From the NCBI RefSeq assembly GCF_017591425.1, contig NW_024467120.1, positions 5,828,001 to 5,892,000 on the forward strand: DNA of 64,000 nucleotides, in the 5' to 3' direction. Each line of letters begins with the position of its first letter. Position 1 is the stretch's first letter. The stretch comes from Ochotona curzoniae. Taxonomy: Eukaryota > Chordata > Mammalia > Lagomorpha > Ochotonidae. A program made the translations under genes and the position numbers. A model generated the notes under the pieces. The model was given only the letters and a program-made list of their open reading frames with translations. It made no database searches and was not told the DNA's origin. Below are positions 56,811 to 64,000 of the stretch, piece by piece.

Positions 56811-57519
56811 AAACTAAGAAGCATATAACAATAGCTACCCACTTTTTCAACCGCATGTTTGGCCAGCCTGTAGCAAAGAGATCCAACCGAGAATCTTATT
56901 CACGGCCTGGAAACCTTGGGATATTCCAAGCAAGCCCAATGGCCACAAAGAAATACGTCCTGAAAACAAAGAAAGAATGTAGTTGCTGCATGAATAAAGA
57001 TGTTATAAATTTTGTCTCTGGTTCAGTGATTTAAAGATTGCGCAGAACTTAAATATAACCTGCCATCAATATAAAAGTTACTTTTGAAATAAACGTGTGC
57101 TGTAGTTTGTTTTTGTTGCTAGAGTCACGAATCTCATTTTCATGAAGAAATCATGTAAGAAATAAGTTTAGTCTCCCTGAAAGGCTCAGAAAGCCTATTT
57201 GATCTAAGATATAAAAGACTGCTTTCGACTTGCATTAAAATATAATTGGCTATACTATAAATGATGACAGATAGAAATCCGAAGAACTGCTTTTATCACA
57301 AATGCTAACACTTGATATGCTGCATTTTATTTCAGTGGAAAAAAATACATTAATTAAAACTTTTTGGAGCTTTGGAAAAGCCTGCAGAGTCCTTTGAGAG
57401 ATTTATTTATTTGATAGCTAATTATACAGAGAGTGTTTTGAATCAGATCCTGTCCCAGCATTTCTGAGAGATGGGAAAAGAATTAAGGAAAAAAAAAGCA
57501 CACATAAAGGGACAGTCAC
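56811..57519. other. Unique AT-rich sequence
   Basis: No gene. A 40-bp piece near 57398-57436 ('GAGATTTATTTATTTGATAG', 'ATTATACAGAGAG') resembles a SINE tail complement, too short to call. Confidence 0.4.
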
Positions 57520-57722
57520 CCCATGTTCATCGATGATATTGTCAACACGTACACAAGGTGATCTACAGACTTCATGGCTCCTTAGCAAAATTTCAAGGGT
57601 ATTTTTCAACAAAATAGAAAAACTTCTAAAAATTATGGAATTATAAAAGATTTCCAGTTGCTGAAATAGCTTTAAGCAAAAAGGACAAAGCTAGAGGCAT
57701 TACACATTGTGATTTCAAAAAC
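57520..57722 (+). mobile_element. L1 (plus), part 1: ORF2
   Basis: Sense-strand ORF2: 'TTTCAACAAAATAGAAAAAC', 'AATAGCTTTAAGCAAAAAGG' and 'ACAAAGCTAGAGGCATTACA', ending at 'GATTTCAAAAACATATG'. The matching consensus continues with the sequence found at about 60545, so copy E lies between the two. Confidence 0.8.
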
Positions 57723-57817
57723 ATATGTATATATGTATATGTATGTGTATGCACATATGTATACATATCTATATGTGTGCATATATATATATATATATAC
57801 ATATAAACACACACACA
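57720..57817 (+). repeat. (TATG)/(TA)/(CA) compound microsatellite
   Basis: TATATGTATATGTATGTG-type units, then a TATATATA run and ACACACACAC. It sits at the left boundary of the copy E insertion and may have grown from the target site. Confidence 0.9.
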
Positions 57818-60530
57818 CTGTAGGCAACAACCTAGATTGCCTTGTACCTAGGGGAATGTTACTGATGGAAGGAAAGTATCCAGTAGCTACCTGGCATTTT
57901 GTGCTTGGTTAAGACCAAATTTATGTTACCTATACCACTATGCCAGTATTGATGCCTATTGCATTTGGTTTTTTTTCTTATAAGGTATTTGGGGAAGGCT
58001 GAGGGCCCTGGGCTCGGACAAGCCATCCTGGCCCCCAGATCGGGGGTGGGAGCCTACAGATTCCCCAGAGGAAGTGGTCTGTTGTGAGAACAACTGAGGG
58101 AACATTTGACAGGGGTGGAATGACTTCTGGGAGCTTCCATGGCCAGGCAATGGCACTCACAGGTAGGCAGGGGAGCTGAGATAGAGTGGCTTAGAGGAGG
58201 GGAACAGAGAGCATGTCCAGGTCAGGTCAAAGCATCCGCCCATGTGGGAGACCAGGGCTGAGCTAAATATCATTGCCCACTTCCTGCTGGTGCACACAAA
58301 AGCTGGGGCTGGAAGGCATGCCTGGCTGGGCTAAACTGCTATACCCACCTGTGAATGTCAGAATAGGAGGTAGGCCATGTCACGCCCGGCTGCAGCAATT
58401 ACCAGAGAATGAAAGAACCATATCTGGGGACAGATTCTGTAGGGGACTTTGGGCTCACCTCTGTGGATCTGTAGCAAATGGCAGTTTGAGTGGAGAGCTG
58501 GGGGTGGTGACAAGCCATGCCAACCTGGACCACAGATCTCAGCTGATAGGAATTCACCTGATAGTTGTAGGAGTCGGGGCTGGGAGGAGGCTGGGCTAGA
58601 CCAGGCTATAGCACCTGGCAGGCACATGAAAAGGCCAGAACTGAGCCCAGAACGTGTCAAGCAGGGTCCCTGCACCTGCCAGCACCAATAAGATCCAGGG
58701 CTGGGAACAGGCCTTGTAGGGGAACTTGATGAACTCCCCTGCTAGGCTGCAGCTTGCACTGGAGAGTGCAATAGCTGGGATTGGGAGTAGTCCAGGTCAA
58801 GCAAGAATGCAGGACCTAAAGGCAGACATTAGAGTCAGAACAGGATGTGGGACATGCCAGGCTGGACCTGGTAGCAAAGCAGGCTGGGCAGGGCTATAAC
58901 AATCATCAGCATATGTGTGGGCGGGATCTTGGTTTGGGCTAAAGTAGGCTGGGCTCCAGTTGCTGGCTCAGATGAAAGCCAGGTTTGGGGTTCGTCTGGT
59001 TGGACTAAGTTGTAGCACCCATTGATCAGTGAGAGCCAGAATGGGTGCAAGCCAGTTTGGTTAGGCTTCAGTACCTGTTAGTGAGTGCTAGGACTGCAGG
59101 CCAGCCAAAGACAGTCTGGGAGGTAGCAGCACCTGCTGGCATACACGAGATCCATCGCTGAGTGCAGGCCTGGTCAGGAAACTCGGGGAACGCATCTGCT
59201 AGGCCAAATCTCTCATTGGTAAGTGTGAGGGTTGGGAATGTGGGCAGGTCAGACCAGGTTGGGATGCAGCACTTGCTGATGTACGTGTGAGCCAGGTTTG
59301 TGGGCAGGTCGGGCAGGGTCTGCCACAGTACAAGTTGGCATGAATGAAAGCCAGGCCAGGGTGGAGGCCAGGCCTGGATGGACTGCAATTCCCATGAGTT
59401 CATACGAGGGCTAGGGTTGGACCAGGCTGAGCTAAGCTGCTATATGTGCTGGTACACAAGAGCTAGAGTAGGTGTGGATCAGCCAGGCAAGGTCACAGCA
59501 CTAGCTGGCAAGTGCCAGGACTGAGTTAAGTTATGTCAGGCTGGACCATACTGCCACCTGGCATGCACAAAGATACAGGGATGGGAGCATGCCTGGAGGG
59601 AGAACTGCAGACACTTCTCTGTGGGCTGTACCTACAGTAGGTGAGCAGGGTAGGCTGGAAAAGTGGCAGCACCTGTTGGCATATGTAAGGGCCAGGTCTG
59701 GAGGTGAGGAAGGCTGAGCTAAGCTGCAACATCCATGGATATGAATGAGAGCCAGATTGGGATGTGCGATGGGTGAGGCTAGGCCACAGCAGTGGAGGGC
59801 AGACACAAAAACTGGAGTTTGGTAGCCCTAACCAGGCTGCATCATCTGCTGGAATGCATAAGGACCATGTCTGTGGCAGGCTGATTGGGCTGGGTGAGGC
59901 CGCAGTACCCATCAGTTCACCTGAGAGATGGGGCTGTTCTCAGAACTCAACAGGTGCTACATCCACAGGCATGTGGATTGGCTGGTGCGGGTGACAGACT
60001 GAGCCTGAGCCTGACCCTGCACTGGCTGGCACACACAAGTCAAATCTGAGGTCACCCAACGTGCGATTTCTTGAGAGACTCCACAACTAGACAACTGGAC
60101 TCAGATCTAAGCCACAGGGAAAATCACTGGATATGTGGTGCACCCTTGGAGAGCCTGGAAAGCAGAACAGTTTAGATAATTCTCCTGGCCAAGATTTGCA
60201 AGAACTCAGGTGGATTTTGTCAACCCATAAACCTTGGAAAGATTTTCTCAATCTAGGAGCAATACAACCACCAGCAATTTCTCAGAATTATCAAAACCAC
60301 TCAAGCAGCAACATTGGAACACTCTTCCCGGCAGCGAGGTCTGTAAAGCATCGCCAAAGGAGTGTCCCCCAAACCTGGGTGCTTAGGTGGTTTGACCACA
60401 AGGAGCAGGTCTCTCCTCTACCACCCTGGCAGAGACAAATGTAGTTGGTGCTTTCCATCCTAATCAGAGGCCCAATGGGCATGCATCCCTCTCAACCACG
60501 TAACAATATTAAAATGAATATATACATATA
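57818..60530 (+). mobile_element. Unclassified retroposon, copy E (about 2.7 kb)
   Basis: The longest plus-strand copy. After a non-repetitive 5' part (to about 58250) it contains some 25-30 degenerate units of about 60-80 bp. They share phrases such as 'GGCTGCAGCACCTGCTGGCA', 'CATACATGAGAGCCAGG' and 'CTGGGAGTGGGCCAGGCTGG' (examples near 58540, 58990, 59260, 59660). The 3' module follows from about 60060 ('ACAACTGGACTCAGATCTAA', 'AACCTTGGAAAGATTTTCTC') and ends in an A/TA-rich tail. Both long copies (B and E) are about 2.7 kb, which may be near the full length. No RT, gag or ORF1-like protein could be read, so it is noncoding. It interrupts an L1 ORF2. Confidence 0.72.
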
Positions 60531-60741
60531 TATATATACAAATACATCAATTACAATGAAAACAATATGGTACAGGAATGGATATAGACATATGTACTAA
60601 TGGAACATCTGTAAAGCCCAGAAATAAAATCCATCCATACCCTGTTGAAGCTGGTAATGCTTTTTCTTTGGGGGGGCGGTAATGCTTTTTTGGGGGAGTA
60701 ATACCAAAAACACAGGAAACAAAAGCAAAAATGAACTAATA
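60531..60741 (+). mobile_element. L1 (plus), part 2: ORF2
   Basis: ORF2 resumes at 'CAATGAAAACAATATGGTAC', then 'GTACTAATGGAACATCTGTA', 'CCCAGAAATAAAATCCATCC' and 'CACAGGAAACAAAAGCAAAA'. A local 20-25 bp duplication (GGTAATGCTTTTT plus a G run, twice) lies at 60653-60698. Confidence 0.82.
60733..60741 (+). repeat. Target-site duplication, left copy
   Basis: GAACTAATA, repeated exactly at 61072-61080 around the SINE. Confidence 0.85.
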
Positions 60742-61071
60742 CTCTTTTTTAAAAAGATTTATTTTATTATTTTTATTGGAAAGGCAGATATACAGAGAGG
60801 AGAGACAGAGAGGAAGATCTTCCGTCCGATGATTCACTCCCCAAGTGAGCGCAACAGGCCGATGCTTTGCCAATCCGAAGCCAGGAGACTCTTCCAGGTC
60901 TCCCACACGGGTGCAGGGTCCCAAAGCTTTGGGCCGTCCTCGCCTGCTTTCCCAGGCCACAGGCAGGGAACTGGAAGGGAAGCAGGGCTGCTGGGATTAG
61001 AACCGGCGCCCATATGGGATCCCGGGCGTGCAAGGCGAGGACCTTAACCACTGCACCATCGCGCCGGGCCC
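60742..61071 (-). mobile_element. Young CSINE inside the L1
   Basis: A minus-strand full-length SINE of the youngest type: T-rich left end, 'GGAAAGGCAGATATACAGAG', 'AAGATCTTCCGTCCGATGAT', 'GGGATTAGAACCGGCGCCC', 'CAAGGCGAGGACCTTAACCA', 'CCATCGCGCCGGGCCC'. Nearly identical in sequence to the copies at 9987, 35927 and 61901. L1 sequence continues on both sides. Confidence 0.96.
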
Positions 61072-61900
61072 GAACTAATAGGATTGTATCAAACTAAGAA
61101 ATTCCTGCAAAGCAAAGAAACAGAAAAAATTAAACACAACCTACAGAATGGAAGAAAATATTCTCAAATCATATATTTAACAAGGAGCAATATTAGAAGT
61201 GTGTAAATGAAGAACTCATGCAATTCATAAAAACCTCATTTTAAAACAGGGAAAATCGTCCTTATTTTCTTAAAATTGTATTTACAAATCACATTGCTTT
61301 TGTTAAAAGCAAAATTAATAAATACAAGCTCAAGAAAAATCCTCCCAAAATAAATAAAAATAAAATGGGAAAATTTCTTAAGCAGATATGCATTAAATGA
61401 AGATATAAATCTCACTAATATATAAATGAAAATATGCCCAAGATCATTAATAATTTCAGAAAAATAAATTAAAACCACAATAAAATATCATTTCACATAG
61501 ATTGGAATGATTGCTGTTTTAAAAAGCTGAAAGGTATATTTGTCAAACATAGGCAAAAACAAACCATTCTGTAAAAAACATTGTGCATGCTAATGTCAGT
61601 TGATACAAGAAGTTGCTAAAAAAAAAATAAAGGAACTTTCATATTATCTAGAAATTCACAAGAATTTTTTTTCCAAAGGAAATAAAATCACTATTTCAAA
61701 GAGAGATCTATGCTCCCCTGTTATTTGCAGCATTATTTGCAGAATCAGGATGGGCGGGGGGAGGGGAAACCTGTGTTCTTCAAGAGAAGACAGGAAAAGA
61801 ATGCAGGATGCACATGTGTATACCCAGTGGCATATCTCTCAGCTTCGTTACAGAAGAAAATCCTGCTGTCTGTGACAAGGTGGAAGAACCTGCAGGACTC
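61072..61900 (+). mobile_element. L1 (plus), part 3: ORF2 3' end
   Basis: Sense L1: 'TATCAAACTAAGAAATTCCT', 'GAATGGAAGAAAATATTCTC', 'TAAATTAAAACCACAATAAA', 'AAAGGAAATAAAATCACTAT', 'CAAAGAGAGATCTATGCTCC', 'AAGAAAATCCTGCTGTCTGT'. About 61245-61360 does not align well by eye and may be a small rearrangement. Confidence 0.85.
61886..61900 (+). repeat. Target-site duplication, left copy
   Basis: GAACCTGCAGGACTC, repeated exactly at 62241-62255. Confidence 0.97.
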
Positions 61901-62240
61901 GGGCCCGGCGCGGTGGCACAAGTGGTTAAAGGACCTCACCTTGCACGCCCGGGATCCCTTATGGGCGCCGGTTCTAATCCCGGCAGCCCCGCTTCCCTTC
62001 CAGCTCCCTGCCTGTGGCCTGGGAAAGCAGTCGAGGACGGCCCAAAGCTTTGGGAACCTGCACCCACGTGGGAGACCCGGAAGAGGCTCCTGGCTTCAGA
62101 TCGGCATAGTATCGACCTGTTGCGCTCACTTGGGGAGTGAATCATCGGATGGAAGATCTTCCTCTCTGTCTCTCCTCTCTGTATATCCGCCTTTCCAATG
62201 AAAAAAATAATAAAAATAAATCTTTTTAAAAAAAAAAAAA
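61901..62240 (+). mobile_element. Young CSINE with perfect 15-bp TSD
   Basis: The clearest plus-strand reference copy. Pol III A box TGGCACAAGTGG at 61914-61925 and B box GGTTCTAATCC at 61970-61980 (about 45 bp apart, as in tRNA-derived promoters). Then 'GGGAAAGCAGTCGAGGACGG', 'TTGGGGAGTGAATCATCGG', 'CTCTGTATATCCGCCTTTCC' and an A-rich tail. It lies in the last part of the L1 ORF2. Intact promoter boxes and an exact duplication suggest a recent insertion. Confidence 0.98.
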
Positions 62241-62255
62241 GAACCTGCAGGACTC
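62241..62255 (+). repeat. Target-site duplication, right copy
   Basis: GAACCTGCAGGACTC, an exact partner of 61886-61900. Confidence 0.97.
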
Positions 62256-62720
62256 TATGTAGGGTGAAATAAGCCAGTCATAGAAGGACAAATGCTGTGT
62301 GGTCTCATTTATATATGGAATGTAAACAAACAAACAAACACTTTGAAAATCCTAGAAACAAAATAGAAACTTAGGTTAGCAGGGAAGATATTGGTAAAGG
62401 CATATACAGTTTAAATTATAAATGGTGACATTTTAGAAGGTTAAAATGCCACACAGTGTTTAAGTACCACATAGTGTTTATAGCTAATTATACTATGTTA
62501 GATATGCAAGGTTTGCTAAGAAAGTAGATGTTACTCCATCCATGCTTACTACTAGCAATAACGATGATGCTGATGATGGCAGTGGAGGAGAAAGGAAATT
62601 TTGGGAGATGATGGATCTATTTCTGACTTTGGTGTTGATGGTTTCAGTGGTGACTACTTAACCTCAATTCATTAAATTGTGTACATTAAGTGTTTAGAAC
62701 TTATATGTTAATTACTTCAT
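62256..62720 (+). mobile_element. L1 (plus), part 4: ORF2 end and 3' UTR
   Basis: 'GGTGAAATAAGCCAGTCATA' and 'TCTCATTTATATATGGAATG' are the end of ORF2. 'GCAAGGTTTGCTAAGAAAGT', 'GATGATGGATCTATTTCTGA' and 'AATTGTGTACATTAAGTGTT' are an L1MA/MB-like 3' UTR. This closes the plus-strand L1 that began at 57520. Confidence 0.85.
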
Positions 62721-62820
62721 AAAGTAGCATTAGAGATTATATAAAAAGTGAATAATGCATAAAGGATCAGAAATGCAAGAAAGCATAAAGACAAAAAGTT
62801 TTTATATATAATATAGAATG
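62721..62820. other. Short unique spacer
   Basis: AT-rich, no feature recognised. Confidence 0.4.
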
Positions 62821-63120
62821 TGGGTTGGCTGATGGGCAAAGTGCAACCAGGGGAAGTATTTTGGGCTCTGGTTCCAGTGTTACAGCATTGTGGGCCAAGC
62901 CACTCTGCTTGTGACTCTGATATCCCACAGAGGTGCTGGAGCTCCCTGCTCCACTTCGGAAGAGGCAGGTCTACGTGTTTGCAACCGGCATCCACGTGGG
63001 AGACCAGGAAGCAGCCCCAGCTGCTTTGCAGCTGTTGGGAAAATGAACAAGGAGATGGCAAGTCAATTCTTTCTTTCTCTCTCATTTCCCACCCTCTCTT
63101 TCAAATAAATTAATTTGTTT
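62821..63120 (+). mobile_element. CSINE, old and shortened
   Basis: Plus-strand SINE: 'GGTTGGCTGATGGGCAAAGT' (decayed A-box side), 'GGAGCTCCCTGCTCCACTTC', 'CATCCACGTGGGAGACCAGG', 'AACAAGGAGATGGCAAG', CT-rich block and 'CTTTCAAATAAATTAATTTG'. It belongs to the older subfamilies and has internal deletions. Confidence 0.75.
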
Positions 63121-64000
63121 TTAAGATATAAAGTTCAAAATCAGGGCAGGAAGACCATCATTCCACTTCTTACCATATCTGCATCCTGGTTACCTGTGTG
63201 AAAACAAGGAGCCCAAACTATCTTTTTGCGTATTTATCTTAAGTTATGCCCTCGGTCCTCAACTCTTGGACACAGTCTTCACATTTGAAGAAGATTAAAG
63301 TTGAAAGTATGTGAAAAAATAAACTGAGTCCTATTAAGAAACTCGCACAACCAGGTAAACTTCTGTTATGGCTGAGATGGAGAAAAGTGGAAGGTTTAGC
63401 ATATACTTCTCAGGTAGTAGCAAGGGCAGAAATTGAAGAGGACACCTGGACCTTTCCCTTGATGACTGGATAAATGTTGGCACCATTAACTCTGCTTGAG
63501 AATTCAGCAAGAAAACTGGTTTCAGGAGATAGAATTGAGGGGAGGAGGATCAAAGTTCCATTTGGGAATTTAATTATAAGGTAGCTTTTAGATTTTTCCA
63601 GCACAGCTGTCAAGCAGGTAATTGAATAAATTAGTCTGGAACTCAGTAGAGCATTTGTCTATTTGTTTAAACCAGGATCAATATTTTGCAACATGTATAT
63701 GATTAATGATATTAATATAAATTATTTGAAACCAGAATAAGTTTGAGGATAAAAGCCTGCTTCTTATAATTACTCCAGGACAACTCGTGGAAGCCGAGGT
63801 TATACGGGAACAGAAAACTGTTGGAAAGACAAAGGAGCAAACTCATTAAACATATTTAAAAGAAAGTGTATCGAGTGATTAACAAGAAATGTTAAGAAGG
63901 AAATACTGTAATGGACAGAGTGAGCAGTCTAAAGGTGAGGGAATTATGGATTTGATAATAGGATCAAACCATCGCTATCACCAATTTGGCATTAACCAGG
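63121..64000. other. Unique sequence to window end
   Basis: No gene or recognised repeat. Confidence 0.4.

Noticed and set aside
58250..60060. CRISPR-like or satellite array
   Set aside because: The units are degenerate, vary in length and have no spacers. The host is a mammal, and the same units occur in dispersed copies with a shared 3' module.
61710..62201. 163-codon plus-strand frame
   Set aside because: It runs from L1 sequence straight into a young SINE, so it is a chance fusion of repeat sequence.
1..64000. tRNA genes
   Set aside because: All A-box/B-box pairs found belong to tRNA-derived SINEs. None is followed by an intact tRNA fold.

Overview
This is vertebrate, and specifically mammalian, nuclear DNA. 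It has no operons, no dense coding and no ORF longer than about 180 codons, but it does have microsatellites, LINE-1 relics and MIR relics. The diagnostic element is a tRNA-derived SINE of the lagomorph C-repeat (CSINE) type, present about 20 times on both strands. The youngest copies read as the form I associate with pikas (Ochotona) more than rabbit: A box, 'GGTTCTAATCC' B box, and a 'TCTGTATATCCGCCTTTCCAAT' type 3' end split over several A-rich blocks. Lagomorph is confident; pika is a reasoned guess. No protein-coding gene, tRNA gene or other functional RNA gene could be supported, so the window looks like intergenic or deep-intronic sequence.

Layout. 0-8 kb: mostly unique AT-rich sequence, a minus-strand L1 3' fragment (about 1.23-2.13 kb), a GA microsatellite and an ancient SINE. 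8.0-10.3 kb: five SINEs, all minus-strand, plus a TTCC microsatellite. 10.3-15.5 kb: almost repeat-free, with a 13-bp x 4 minisatellite at 14.08 kb. 15.8-16.5 kb: copy A of an unclassified retroposon with target-site duplications. 17.2-17.6 kb: a probable solo retroviral-type LTR. 19.5-24.2 kb: SINEs, a MIR and an AT-rich palindromic tract. 25.1-33.2 kb: one old minus-strand L1 skeleton broken by a SINE, a composite insertion (copy B), a plus-strand L1 fragment and copy C. 35.8-36.8 kb: another minus-strand L1 3' UTR split by a young SINE with a perfect duplication. 38-45 kb: SINEs and a plus-strand L1. 45-52.5 kb: mostly unique. 53.0-53.9 kb: retroposon copy D. 57.5-62.7 kb: one plus-strand L1 broken by copy E and two young SINEs. 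The last 1 kb is unique apart from an old SINE.

What stands out. Five copies of one element family (called A-E here) share a 3' module of roughly 450 bp ending in an A-rich tail. Upstream of it lies a GC-rich tract of degenerate units, roughly 60-80 bp each, of the type 'GGCTGCAGCACCCA...TGGCATGCAYGAGAGCCAGG'. Copy A is flanked by an imperfect 16/17-bp direct repeat, so the family moved by LINE-type retroposition. I could not assign it to a named family. It is the best candidate here for something poorly described, but it is a repeat family and not a gene system. The nested insertions give a clear relative chronology: old L1, then the repeat-rich retroposon, then young CSINEs.
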